Shown here piece after piece: positions 43,674 to 52,893 of a stretch of 64,000 nucleotides of DNA (positions are counted from its first letter, which is position 1; every line of letters starts with the position of its first letter). The DNA is from Pectinatus haikarae. Its GTDB lineage: Bacteria > Bacillota > Negativicutes > Selenomonadales > Selenomonadaceae. The DNA is taken from assembly GCF_030813505.1 (NCBI RefSeq), contig NZ_JAUSUE010000007.1. One strand, 5' to 3'. Below the pieces are notes generated by a model. It worked only from the letters and a program-made list of their open reading frames with translations, was not told where the DNA came from and searched no databases. The position numbers and the translations under genes were made by a program.

Positions 43674-44857
43674 TATATACATTTCCCCTGGTTTATTCTC
43701 TGACTGATTTCCTTAGCGGCACGTTTGGCAAAAACAAGACTTTCAAGCAGGCTGTTGCTCGCCAGTCTGTTTTTCCCATGCACTCCGTTGCAGCTTGTTT
43801 CTCCCACTGCAAAAAGATTTGGCATAGTTGTTTCAGAGTTGCTGTCTACATGCACGCCACCCATGAAATAGTGCTGGGCGGGCACTATGGGGATAGGCTC
43901 TTTCAGGATGTTATAGCCTTCTTCCAGACATTTTTCATAAATATGCGGAAAGTGTTCTTTGATCACTTTTTCCGGTACTTTTGCAAAGGACATCCAGACA
44001 TGCTGGGAACCTTCTTTTTGCATTTCCTTGTAAATCGCTGCCGAAACCACATCACGGGGCAGAAGCTCATCTACGAAACGTTCACCGCGGCTGTTGAGCA
44101 ATACAGCATTTTCCCCACGTGCCGATTCGGATATAAGAAAACTGCGTCCGTTGTTTTTACTATACAAACTGGTCGGATGTATCTGTACATAATCCATATG
44201 CTCGAGCGCAACGCCGTGCTCTTTTGCTATACGGCAGCCGTCTCCTGTCAGGTGAGGAAAATTGGTCGAATGTTCATAAAGGCCGCCTATCCCTCCTGTG
44301 GCCATGACTACATATGGAGAGGATATAATAAGTTCTTCATCATCCTGCATGGCTTTTATGCCGGTACATATGCCCTTTTTTTCCTGAATATCGGTCATAG
44401 TAGTGTATTCAAGAATATCCACGTTGGGCAGCTCTTTTACCTTTTCTAAAAGGACCGTAGTGATTTCTTTGCCGGTGACATCTTCATGAAAGCAAATACG
44501 CGGACGTGAATGAGCACCCTCGCGAGTATACTTGAGCGAGCCGTCATTGTTTTTTTCGAAACGCACGCCAAGTTCCAGCAGATCATTGATGATGCTTCGG
44601 CTTGAGCTGATCATAATACCGACACTTTCTTTACGGTTTTCATAATGTCCGGCCTTCATCGTATCTTCAAAATAAGCATCATAATCATTTTCGTCATGAA
44701 GAACGCATATGCCGCCCTGTGCAAGCATCGAATCACTGCTCGCAACATCACTTTTTGTTATTATAAGTATATTTTTATTGTGCGGCATGTTTAAGGCAGT
44801 ATAAAGTCCGCCAACACCGCAGCCTGCTATTGCAACATCATATGCTGTTTTTTTCAT
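43673..44857 (-). CDS. nadB: L-aspartate oxidase, short form
   Basis: 394 residues. Oxidises L-aspartate to iminoaspartate for NadA. FAD-binding GCGVGGLYTALNMP at the N terminus, SDSMLAQGGICVL, the active-site ARGENAVLLNSRGERFVDEL region, and the terminal GVHGKNRLASNSLLESLVFAKRAA. Full-length NadB is about 530 residues; this one stops right after the flavin fold and lacks the C-terminal helical domain. Since it overlaps an intact nadC, this looks like a natural short form, not a broken gene. Confidence 0.93.
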   Translation of the reverse strand: MKKTAYDVAIAGCGVGGLYTALNMPHNKNILIITKSDVASSDSMLAQGGICVLHDENDYDAYFEDTMKAGHYENRKESVGIMISSSRSIINDLLELGVRFEKNNDGSLKYTREGAHSRPRICFHEDVTGKEITTVLLEKVKELPNVDILEYTTMTDIQEKKGICTGIKAMQDDEELIISSPYVVMATGGIGGLYEHSTNFPHLTGDGCRIAKEHGVALEHMDYVQIHPTSLYSKNNGRSFLISESARGENAVLLNSRGERFVDELLPRDVVSAAIYKEMQKEGSQHVWMSFAKVPEKVIKEHFPHIYEKCLEEGYNILKEPIPIVPAQHYFMGGVHVDSNSETTMPNLFAVGETSCNGVHGKNRLASNSLLESLVFAKRAAKEISQRINQGKCI

Positions 44858-44871
44858 TGTTGTTTTTCTCC

Positions 44872-45774
44872 TTATGCCAATTCCAGCATTCTGACCAATG
44901 TCCTGCGTGCTGGTTCGATCAGCTCTTCAGCGACATGAACAGAATTACTGCCGTTTTTTAACACTTTGACAACACTGTCCAAAGTATTTAGTTTCATGTT
45001 CAGGCATTTGGGAACGGTGTCGGGAAAGTAATAGTTTTTTTTCGCATTTGCCAGTTTCAGTTTATGCATTATGCCGATCTCTGTGGCTATAATAAATTCC
45101 GTGTTATGGTTCTGCGCCGCATAATTTAAAATGCCGCTTGTCGAACCTATATAATCGGCAGTGTTTATAATTTCTTCGTTGCACTCGGGATGTGCAAGCA
45201 CAGCTGCATTCGGATGAGCTTTTTTCAGGGCAAGGATTTCCTGTATACGCATATGTTCATGGATCGGACAAAATCCGTCATTGAAGATAAAGTTTTTTTC
45301 TGGTACCTGCATTGCTACATGACGGCCAAGATTTTTATCAGGAATAAATAAAATATTTTTATTTGGCAATTTTTGTACTATATTTACGGCATTGGATGAA
45401 GTGACGCATACATCAGAGCATACTTTTGTCTCTGTTGTCGAGTTGATATAGCAGACGACAGCAAGATCTTCAAATTTATTCCTGCACTCTTTTATAAATT
45501 CATTGTCAATCATATGTGCCATAAAACAGTCGGCACGATCGTCCGGCATCAGTACGTCTTTTTGCGGATTAAGTATTTTGGCGCATTCACCCATGAATTT
45601 TACGCCGGCGAAGACTATCGTGCTGCATTTTATACCGGCGGCAATTTTGCTTAGGTAAAAGGAATCACCAACATAATCGGCCACATCCTGCACTTCGGGT
45701 GCTGCATAATAATGTGCCAGGATAACGGCGTTCCTTTGTTTTTTCAGTGCTGTTAGATCTTCATCATTAATCAT
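44872..45774 (-). CDS. nadA: Quinolinate synthase
   Basis: 300 residues. Start is the ATG 8 nt after GGAG; a start 23 codons upstream would precede the likely transcript start. It condenses iminoaspartate with dihydroxyacetone phosphate. Three cluster cysteines lie in FMGECAKILNP, SDVCVTSSNAV and AHPECNEEI. HYYAAPEVQDVADYVGDSF at the N terminus and ATEIGIMHKL are also typical. First gene of nadA-nadB-nadC-niaR. Confidence 0.96.
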   Translation of the reverse strand: MINDEDLTALKKQRNAVILAHYYAAPEVQDVADYVGDSFYLSKIAAGIKCSTIVFAGVKFMGECAKILNPQKDVLMPDDRADCFMAHMIDNEFIKECRNKFEDLAVVCYINSTTETKVCSDVCVTSSNAVNIVQKLPNKNILFIPDKNLGRHVAMQVPEKNFIFNDGFCPIHEHMRIQEILALKKAHPNAAVLAHPECNEEIINTADYIGSTSGILNYAAQNHNTEFIIATEIGIMHKLKLANAKKNYYFPDTVPKCLNMKLNTLDSVVKVLKNGSNSVHVAEELIEPARRTLVRMLELA

Positions 45775-45818
45775 CGGCTTCTCTCCAATTTGCCTGTCAA
45801 AAGTTTGGCAGAAATTAT

Positions 45819-45883
45819 TTATCTGCTTTTCAGATATTAACATGCAGTATAACAGATAATTTTACATGTGACAAGACAGATAA
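45819..45883 (-). promoter_or_regulatory. nadA promoter with repeated CAGATAA motifs
   Basis: Minus strand TTGTCA (45874-45869), 17 bp, TATACT (45851-45846). The motif CAGATAA or its complement occurs at 45819-45825, 45831-45836 (one change), 45853-45859 and 45877-45883, around the promoter and the start of the leader. These may be NiaR operators. Confidence 0.55.
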
Positions 45884-46046
45884 AAAGAAGAAATACCGGA
45901 GTTTCTTAAATTCATTTATTAGCTTGATAAGTAAATTTATTTGCGTTATACTATCTTTAATTAAACTTTATTTATATTTTTTTATGTTGTATTAAGATTT
46001 TTAAGAAAATTGTATATTTTTTTTATTTTAGAGAGGAGAACTTGTA

Positions 46047-47198
46047 ATGATATGCAGAACAATATTAAATGAAACGTCTTATTTCGGGGAGGGTGCTATA
46101 ACAAAAATAGCCGATGAAATAAAGAGCCGCGGCTTGAAAAAAATCATGCTTGTTACTGATAAGGATCTGCTGGAATTCAAAGTTGCCACTAAAGTATGCT
46201 TTGTTATGGATGATGCGGATATCGCATATGAAATATATGATAAGATAAAGGCAAACCCGACTATCAAAAACGTTACTGAAGGTGTTGAATTTTGCAGAGA
46301 CTGCAGGGCGGATGCCATTGTGGCTGTGGGCGGCGGCAGTGCAATAGATACGAGCAAAGCGGTTGCTGTTATTATAAAAAATCCTGAATTCGCCGATGTC
46401 AGAAGTCTTGAGGGAGCTTCTCCTACGAAACATAAGTGCCTGCCTATTATAGCTGTTTCCACAACTTCAGGAACAGCCGCTGAAGTAACGATAAATTATG
46501 TTATCACAGATGAGGAAAAAAATCGTAAATTTGTCTGTACCGATCCCCATGATATTCCAGTTGTTGCCATAATAGATCCGGATATGACAGCATCCATGCC
46601 TGCAAAGCTTTGCGCTGCAACGGGCATGGATGCTCTGGTGCATGCTATCGAGGGTTATATAACAAAAGGAGCTTGGGAACTTACTGACATGATGCATTTA
46701 AAAGCCATTGAAATAATTTCCCGCTCTCTGCGCGGCTCAGTAAAAGGGGAACCAAAAGGACGGGCGGATATGGCACTTGGCCAATATATAGCAGGCATGG
46801 GTTTTTCCAATGTCGGACTCGGGATAGTGCACTCGATGGCCCACCCCCTGAGTGCTGTTTACGATACACCGCATGGTGTTGCCTGTGCGATGCTGCTCAC
46901 ACCTGTTCTTAAATTCAATGCTGAGGCGACCGGTGAAAAATATCGTGCAGTGGCGAAAGCTATGGGCGTGAAAAAAACGAAGGATATGAGTATAAAAGAG
47001 GCCCGCAAAGAGTGTATCGCCGCAGTGGAAAAACTCAGCGCCGATGTCGGTATCCCGCAAAAACTGAGTGAGCTGGGAATCAAGGAGAAAGACATAAAGT
47101 TCCTTGCAGAATCGGCAATGGCGGATGCCTGTACACCAGGCAATCCTCGGGACGCTTCACTTAAAGAAATAGAAAATCTATATAGATCAATATTGTAA
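46047..47198 (+). CDS. fucO: FucO-type lactaldehyde reductase (iron-containing alcohol dehydrogenase)
   Basis: 383 residues, the same length as E. coli FucO and very similar in many segments: ILNETSYFGEGAI, NPEFADVRSLEGASPTK, GTAAEVTINYVITDEEK, RKFVCTDPHDIPVVAIID, ATGMDALVHAIEGYIT and GMGFSNVGLGIVHSMAHPL. Metal ligands are in DALVHAIEG and HSMAHPLSAVYDTPHG. FucO reduces L-lactaldehyde to 1,2-propanediol in deoxysugar fermentation. No fucose or rhamnose genes are in the window, so the substrate here may differ. ATG follows GAGAGGAG. Confidence 0.9.
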   Translation: MICRTILNETSYFGEGAITKIADEIKSRGLKKIMLVTDKDLLEFKVATKVCFVMDDADIAYEIYDKIKANPTIKNVTEGVEFCRDCRADAIVAVGGGSAIDTSKAVAVIIKNPEFADVRSLEGASPTKHKCLPIIAVSTTSGTAAEVTINYVITDEEKNRKFVCTDPHDIPVVAIIDPDMTASMPAKLCAATGMDALVHAIEGYITKGAWELTDMMHLKAIEIISRSLRGSVKGEPKGRADMALGQYIAGMGFSNVGLGIVHSMAHPLSAVYDTPHGVACAMLLTPVLKFNAEATGEKYRAVAKAMGVKKTKDMSIKEARKECIAAVEKLSADVGIPQKLSELGIKEKDIKFLAESAMADACTPGNPRDASLKEIENLYRSIL

Positions 47199-47323
47199 TT
47201 TTCGATCATAAAACAACATTTAAAAAAAGCTTTAGAAATAATATCATAAAAAGTTTTAAATTGTTTTTAATTTTAAGATACGCATATAAATGAATTTTTT
47301 TGTAATTTTGTATACAAAATTAC

Positions 47324-47652
47324 TTGCCAAAGTTATTTTCATGTGCTATTGTATAAAGCATACGAAAAATGCGTTGCAAAGGAATAGTAATACCTGCAAA
47401 AACTACCAGAGAGTTGCTGTGCGGTGAAAAGCAATAGTCTGACCAGGTATGAACTCGCCTTGAAGCAGCTGGCTGAAATGATACAGAGTAGGTGCAGACG
47501 GGGATCCGGCCGTTAAAACGGAAAGATATAACATCACGTTTTTAGTGATGCGTATCTGTAAAAGTGCATACCGTTTTTTTACGGTGTGAATTTGAGTGGT
47601 ACCGCGAAAGCATAGCCTTTCGTCTCTTGCAAAGAGACGAAAGGCTTTTTTA
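47324..47652 (+). promoter_or_regulatory. Promoter and leucine T-box leader of leuA
   Basis: TTGCCA (47324-47329) and TATTGT (47347-47352) are 17 bp apart. The leader has a stem I AGAGAGTTGCTG/GGTGAAAAGCAAT region, a specifier segment GAACTCGCC with codon CTC (Leu) at 47454-47456, the T-box sequence TGGTACCGCG at 47597-47606 that pairs with the tRNA acceptor end, and a terminator AGCCTTTCGTCTCTT/AAGAGACGAAAGGCT with U-run. Uncharged tRNA-Leu should favour readthrough into leuA. Confidence 0.93.
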
Positions 47653-47876
47653 TTTGTAAAAATTTCTTTTGCCAAAGAGTGCAGCCGAAACCTCACCATC
47701 GCTGCACAACTTTAGCCAAGCCTGTTTTGCATATGCGTATACACCCCCGCCAGAGGTGTAGCATCCGTGTATTCAAATGCCTGTCTGCACCTGTTGATCA
47801 GAAATTTTTCGTAATAAATTCCTGCTGGAATCACAAGACGGTGCATTTTTCAGAAATATTTTAGGAGGATCTAATC
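47653..47876 (+). other. Unexplained 224-nt leader between the T-box terminator and leuA
   Basis: No T-box part or clear terminator is present. An open frame crosses it (47679-47864), but it has no ribosome site and a Cys/His/Arg-rich composition, so I do not call a gene. A small ACACC/GGTGT hairpin is visible. The leuA ribosome site AGGAGG closes the region. Confidence 0.4.
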
Positions 47877-49544
47877 ATGTCGAAAATGAACGTCGAAAAG
47901 TATACAAAAAACTATTTTATGCCTCCGCAAATTGATATGAGCTGGGCTTTTAAAGAACATCCCGGCAAGGCACCTGTCTGGTGCAGTGTTGATTTGCGCG
48001 ATGGCAATCAGGCACTTGTGATTCCTATGAGTCTTGATGAAAAGATAGAATTTTACAAAATGCTTTTAAAAATTGGATTTAAGGAAATTGAAGTAGGTTT
48101 TCCTGCGGCTTCAGAAACAGAGTATGAATTTCTTCGTACACTTGTCGAAAAAGACCTTATCCCCGACGATGTCACAGTGCAGGTATTGACACAGGCACGC
48201 GAGCATATAATAAAGAGGACTTTTGAGGCATTGGATGGTGTGAAGAATGCCGTTGTTCATGTTTATAATTCTACCTCCGTGGCTCAGCGGGAACAAGTTT
48301 TTAAGAAATCCAGAGAAAATATAAAAAAAATAGCTGTCAATGGTGCTGTAATGCTTAAAGAACTTACTGAAGCAGCGGGACAGAGCTATCGCTTTGAATA
48401 CTCTCCCGAAAGTTTCACAGGAACGGAAGTGGATTATGCCTGCGAGGTCTGCAATGCTGTTTTAGATATATGGCAGCCCACAGCTGACAAAAAATCCATC
48501 ATAAATCTTCCGTCTACTGTGCAAATGTCCATGCCTCATATTTATGCGGCTCAGATCGCTTATATGTCACAAAATCTTAAATATCGTGATAATGTAGTTT
48601 TATCTCTGCATCCGCATAATGACCGAGGCACCGGTGTGGCGGATTCGGAAATGGGACTTTTGGCGGGTGCTGACAGAATAGAAGGTACGCTTTTCGGCAA
48701 TGGTGAACGCACCGGCAATGCCGATATTGTCACCATTGCGATGAATATGGCGGCGCTGGGGATAGATCCGCAGCTTGATTTCAGCAATATGCCGGAAATA
48801 ATAAATCTGTATGAAAGCGTGACACGCATGCACGTATATGACCGGCAGCCTTATTCAGGGAGTCTTGTTTTTGCCGCATTTTCCGGTTCACATCAGGATG
48901 CCATAGCCAAGGGAATGAAATGGCGGGAAAAAGAAAAACCGGCTCATTGGACGGTTCCTTATCTGCTGATAGATCCAAAGGATATCGGCAGGGAATACGA
49001 CGGAGATGTTATCCGGATCAATAGTCAGTCCGGTAAAGGCGGCGTGGCTTATATAATGGAACAGAAGTACGGTCTTGATATGCCGAAAAAGATGCGCGAG
49101 GATTTCGGTTACTGTGTTAAGGATATTTCGGATCGAAAGCATAAGGAGCTTCTGCCGGATGAAATTTATAAAATATTTCATGATTTTTACGTTAACATCG
49201 AAGCCCCGCTTTCTCTTATTGATTTTAAACTCAATAAAACAGCGGATGGAATGCGGAACGGAACAGTACACTTATATATCAACGGCAATGAAAAACGTCT
49301 GTCTGCGCAAGGCAACGGCAGGCTTGATGCTGTCAGCAACGCCTTACAGAAAGAGCTTAAAATCAATTACAGCAATTTGATCTACAGTGAGCATGCCATG
49401 GAGATCGGTTCAAGTTCAAGGGCAATGGCGTATATAGGCATAACTGGAGAAAACGGCAAAAATGTATGGGGTGCAGGTATGGATACTGACATAATAACAG
49501 CGTCAGTCAAAGCGCTGATAAGCGCAGTCAATAAATTGCTGTAA
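47877..49544 (+). CDS. leuA: 2-isopropylmalate synthase, type 2
   Basis: 555 residues, the longer type 2 LeuA. It condenses acetyl-CoA with 2-ketoisovalerate. N-terminal YFMPPQIDMSWAFKEHPGKAP in outline, catalytic CSVDLRDGNQAL, LSLHPHNDRGTGVADSEM with metal histidines, GNGERTGNADIVT, and a C-terminal LeuA dimer/regulatory domain (residues about 420-555) that carries leucine feedback inhibition in the family. It is separated from leuCDB by 20 kb and has its own leucine T-box. Confidence 0.97.
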   Translation: MSKMNVEKYTKNYFMPPQIDMSWAFKEHPGKAPVWCSVDLRDGNQALVIPMSLDEKIEFYKMLLKIGFKEIEVGFPAASETEYEFLRTLVEKDLIPDDVTVQVLTQAREHIIKRTFEALDGVKNAVVHVYNSTSVAQREQVFKKSRENIKKIAVNGAVMLKELTEAAGQSYRFEYSPESFTGTEVDYACEVCNAVLDIWQPTADKKSIINLPSTVQMSMPHIYAAQIAYMSQNLKYRDNVVLSLHPHNDRGTGVADSEMGLLAGADRIEGTLFGNGERTGNADIVTIAMNMAALGIDPQLDFSNMPEIINLYESVTRMHVYDRQPYSGSLVFAAFSGSHQDAIAKGMKWREKEKPAHWTVPYLLIDPKDIGREYDGDVIRINSQSGKGGVAYIMEQKYGLDMPKKMREDFGYCVKDISDRKHKELLPDEIYKIFHDFYVNIEAPLSLIDFKLNKTADGMRNGTVHLYINGNEKRLSAQGNGRLDAVSNALQKELKINYSNLIYSEHAMEIGSSSRAMAYIGITGENGKNVWGAGMDTDIITASVKALISAVNKLL

Positions 49545-49710
49545 GCGGAAAATTGTGCAGTTAAATTTTTATTCTAAGGGATATTTTTCCAAATAACATA
49601 TTTTATTGGACATCATATACTGCTTGTTATTATAATTTTCGGATTACAATTTTACATGCGGTTTACTATAAAACTAAGAGCATATTCTTTTAATTATTTA
49701 AAAATGCATC

Positions 49711-50043
49711 TTGACAAATTATTTTTAAAATAATAGAATGAATGGCATAGCATTTTAGTGCTTATAGAACAATAAAATATATCCACAATAAATTTTATGA
49801 AGAGAAAGAGTATGTGCTCATTCGTTTCCCAGAGAGTCAGCGGCCGGTGCAAGCTGATAAACGAATTTTTACAGAAAATCATCTCTGAAAAGCAATGCTG
49901 AAAAAAGTAAGCAAAGACGTCTTTCCCACGTTACAGGGAACGCGTATGTCAGTACGTTGTGAGTGCATTTATCGTCAGTGATAAATGAATCAGGGTGGTA
50001 TCGCGGAAAAATCCGTCCCTTTCTTTGGGGGACGGATTTTGTT
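49711..50043 (+). promoter_or_regulatory. Promoter and isoleucine T-box leader of the BASS transporter-ilvD operon
   Basis: TTGACA (49711-49716), 17 bp, TAGAAT (49734-49739). Stem I carries AGAGAGTCAGC and GGTGCAAGCTG. The specifier segment GAAAATCATC reads ATC (Ile) by analogy with the upstream leucine T-box. T-box sequence TGGTATCGCG at 49996-50005 is followed by a terminator AAATCCGTCCC/GGGGGACGGATTT with U-rich tail. The 49545-49710 stretch before it is AT-rich with no terminator recognised for leuA. Confidence 0.9.
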
Positions 50044-50128
50044 GTATAGGAAAGTAAACGCAGCGGCAGTTGATATCGGTTTTTCTGTTCTTTTGGATCA
50101 TCCATATAATTTTAGGGGGACTATAATA

Positions 50129-51106
50129 ATGAAGGCTTTCAGTTTGTTCAGCAATTTTATGACTAAATATATGTCAGCGCTTGTTCTGCTCATTGCCATT
50201 ATAGCATTACTGCAGCCTTGGACATTTAAATGGGCTGCCCAATATGTGACATATCTTTTAGGAATCGTAATGTTCGGTATGGGGATGACACTGCGCTGGG
50301 AGGATTTTTCTTTGGTTTTTAAGCGTCCGCGGGATGTTTTTATAGGCTCACTGGCTCATTTTACCATAATGCCGGCGCTGGCCTGGGGTCTTGCCAAAGC
50401 TTTTGGGCTTCCGCCGGAACTGGCTGTCGGTGTCATTCTGGTCGGGACCTGTCCGAGCGGCACATCTTCGAATGTAATGACTTTTCTTGCGAGGGGGGAC
50501 GTTGCGCTGTCTGTGGCCATAGGTATTGCCACGACGGTCTTGGCGCCATTTATTACTCCGCTGCTTACGTGGTATCTTGTAGGTGCATGGGTATCTATTT
50601 CTCTCGGTGCTATGTTTTTGTCCATTTTTCAGGTAGTTGTCGTACCTATCGCATTGGGTATTGTAGTCAACAGGCTTTTCGGCGGATTCGTGCAGAACGC
50701 AGTGAAAGTGCTGCCGCTTATTTCTGTACTGGCTATTATGCTGATAGTTGGCGCTGTTGTTGCTGTGAGTGCACAAAAAATCATTCAAACGGGACTGTTG
50801 ATCATAGGCATTGTAATAATTCATAACTTATGCGGTTATACACTCGGTTATTGCGCCGCCAGAATCGCCGGTTTCGATTTTGCAAAACAGAAAGCCGTTA
50901 TGTTTGAAGTCGGTATGCAAAACAGCGGGTTGGCAACTTCCTTGGCTCTTATGCATTTCAGTGCAGCAGCGGCGATCCCGGGTGCCATTTTCAGTGTATG
51001 GCATAATATTTCCGGCTCACTGCTGGCAAATCGTTTGGCCTCAAAGGCGGAAGACGAAGTAAAAACGGATATTTCCAAAGCGCGAAAAAACACTATTAAC
51101 GCATGA
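50129..51106 (+). CDS. Bile acid:sodium symporter (BASS) family transporter
   Basis: 325 residues from the ATG after AGGGGG; frames reaching upstream run into the T-box. Ten predicted helices with BASS hallmarks: LLGIVMFGMGMTLRWEDF, VILVGTCPSGTSSNVMTFLARGDVALSV in outline (CPSGTSSNVMTFLA), and FEVGMQNSGLATSLAL, the crossover and Na+ sites. Bacterial members carry keto acids such as ketopantoate (PanS). It is first in an isoleucine-responsive operon with ilvD, so a branched-chain keto or hydroxy acid is a reasonable substrate guess. Confidence 0.85.
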   Translation: MKAFSLFSNFMTKYMSALVLLIAIIALLQPWTFKWAAQYVTYLLGIVMFGMGMTLRWEDFSLVFKRPRDVFIGSLAHFTIMPALAWGLAKAFGLPPELAVGVILVGTCPSGTSSNVMTFLARGDVALSVAIGIATTVLAPFITPLLTWYLVGAWVSISLGAMFLSIFQVVVVPIALGIVVNRLFGGFVQNAVKVLPLISVLAIMLIVGAVVAVSAQKIIQTGLLIIGIVIIHNLCGYTLGYCAARIAGFDFAKQKAVMFEVGMQNSGLATSLALMHFSAAAAIPGAIFSVWHNISGSLLANRLASKAEDEVKTDISKARKNTINA

Positions 51107-51162
51107 TCGTCATCGTCTGAATATATATATATTATTTGGAATTGTAAAGGAGAGTTAAGTTT

Positions 51163-52815
51163 ATGAGAAGTGATTTAGCAAAAAAAGGACCTGAACGTGC
51201 AGCACACAGAGCATTATTCTACGCTATGGGGTATGGTCCGGAGGATTTAAAGAAACCGATGATCGGCATCGTCAATTCATTCAATGAAATCGTTCCCGGA
51301 CATATTCATTTGCGCACTATTGCCGAAGCGGCAAAGCTGGGAGTTGCGGCGGCCGGCGGTATGCCTGTGGAGTTTCCTGCAATTGCTGTTTGTGACGGTA
51401 TAGCAATGGGACACCAGGGAATGAAATTTTCGCTTGCCAGCCGTGAATTGATCGCTGATTCCATCGAGGCTGTGGCATCCGGACATGCTTTCGACGGACT
51501 TGTGATGATCCCCAACTGTGATAAAGTAGTTCCGGGAATGCTGATGGCGGCAGCCAGACTGAATATCCCCTGTGTTGTCGTAAGCGGAGGACCTATGCTC
51601 GCAGGACGCCACAATGGGCAGGACGTCAGTGTCAGTACTACCTTTGAAGCTGCCGGTAAATTTGCCGCGGGTAAAATGGATGCTGCCGAAATGGCTTCTC
51701 TGGAGGCTGATGCCTGTCCCGGCTGCGGTTCCTGTTCCGGTCTTTTTACAGCAAATACGATGAATTGCCTGACAGAGGTTCTTGGTATGGGTCTTCCGGG
51801 AAACGGCACGGTTCCCGCCGCATATTTCGGACAGCGCCGTCTTTTGGCAAAAAGAGCGGGAGAAATCATTCTTGATTTGGTGAAAAAAGATATCAAACCG
51901 CGCGATATAATGACAAAAAAAGCTTTTGAAAATGCCATAACCGTAGATATGGGGATAGGCGGTTCATCAAATACTGTGCTGCATATTACCGCCATCGCAC
52001 ATGAAGCCGGTATTACGCTGCCGGCACCGCTCTTTGATGAAATAAGCGCACATACGCCATATATAACGAAGCTGAGCCCGGGCGGCACGCATCATATGCA
52101 GGATCTTAACGAAGCCGGCGGAATATGCGCCGTAATGAATGAATTGGCCAAAAAGAATATTCTTCATCTCGATGCTTTGACTGTTGACGGCACTATCGGC
52201 AGCAGGATTAAAAATGCTTGCATAAAGCGGCAGGATGTCATAAAAACAGTGGATGCTCCTTATCGTAAAACGGGCGGTATTGCTATTTTAAAGGGAAATC
52301 TGGCACCGGACTATGCAGTTGTCAAGGAAAGTGCGGTTACCGAGGATATGCTTCATTATAAAGGAACAGCAAGAGTATTCAATTCGGAAGAGGACGCCAT
52401 AGCAGCTATAATCGGTAAAAAGATTAAAAACGGCGATGTTGTAGTCATCCGTTACGAAGGACCGAAAGGTGGTCCGGGAATGCGTGAAATGCTTAATCCT
52501 ACAGCTGTTATCACCGGTATGGGGCTGAAGGTTGCTCTGATCACCGACGGCAGATTTTCCGGGGCTACACGCGGCGCATGTATAGGGCATGTATCACCGG
52601 AAGCCATGGCTGGAGGGACTATAGCCATGGTCAAAGATGGTGACACGATCAGCATTGATATCCCCGGACGTAAATTAGAGCTGCTCATTGATGATGCTGA
52701 AATGGACAAGCGCAAGGCCGCATGGACAAAACCAGAGCCAAAAGTAAAAACAGGTTATTTGTCACGCTATGCCAAACTTACGACTTCAGCAAGTACAGGT
52801 GCCGTTCTTGCTTGA
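51163..52815 (+). CDS. ilvD: Dihydroxy-acid dehydratase
   Basis: 550 residues, standard length. Dehydrates 2,3-dihydroxyisovalerate and 2,3-dihydroxy-3-methylvalerate to the keto acids for valine, leucine and isoleucine. Cluster cysteines in IPNCDKVVPGML and DACPGCGSCSGLFTANTM; PVIAVCDGIAMGHQGMKFSL-like region (CDGIAMGHQGMK); FSGATRGACIGHVSPEA at the C terminus. AAAGGAG ribosome site, 56 bp after the transporter. A terminator follows. Confidence 0.97.
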   Translation: MRSDLAKKGPERAAHRALFYAMGYGPEDLKKPMIGIVNSFNEIVPGHIHLRTIAEAAKLGVAAAGGMPVEFPAIAVCDGIAMGHQGMKFSLASRELIADSIEAVASGHAFDGLVMIPNCDKVVPGMLMAAARLNIPCVVVSGGPMLAGRHNGQDVSVSTTFEAAGKFAAGKMDAAEMASLEADACPGCGSCSGLFTANTMNCLTEVLGMGLPGNGTVPAAYFGQRRLLAKRAGEIILDLVKKDIKPRDIMTKKAFENAITVDMGIGGSSNTVLHITAIAHEAGITLPAPLFDEISAHTPYITKLSPGGTHHMQDLNEAGGICAVMNELAKKNILHLDALTVDGTIGSRIKNACIKRQDVIKTVDAPYRKTGGIAILKGNLAPDYAVVKESAVTEDMLHYKGTARVFNSEEDAIAAIIGKKIKNGDVVVIRYEGPKGGPGMREMLNPTAVITGMGLKVALITDGRFSGATRGACIGHVSPEAMAGGTIAMVKDGDTISIDIPGRKLELLIDDAEMDKRKAAWTKPEPKVKTGYLSRYAKLTTSASTGAVLA

Positions 52816-52850
52816 TATATAAATATCATTTTATCTTATACAATGTAATA

Positions 52851-52893
52851 AAAACCCGGGGAAAATCTCATTGTGAGTTTCCCCGGGTTTTTA
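52851..52893 (+). terminator. Terminator of ilvD
   Basis: AAACCCGGGGAAA with its complement TTTCCCCGGGTTT around a short loop, ending in a T-run. It lies 36 bp after the stop codon. Confidence 0.9.

Noticed and set aside
43778..44449. 223-codon open frame antisense to nadB
   Set aside because: Overlaps a clear L-aspartate oxidase, has no ribosome site and no recognisable domain.
47679..47864. 61-codon frame just before leuA, considered as a leader peptide
   Set aside because: GTG start without a ribosome site, odd Cys/His/Arg-rich content and no run of Leu codons; the T-box already explains leucine control.
50348..50824. 158-codon frame antisense to the BASS transporter gene
   Set aside because: Highly skewed Arg/His/Asn composition and no start signal; shadow of membrane-protein codons.
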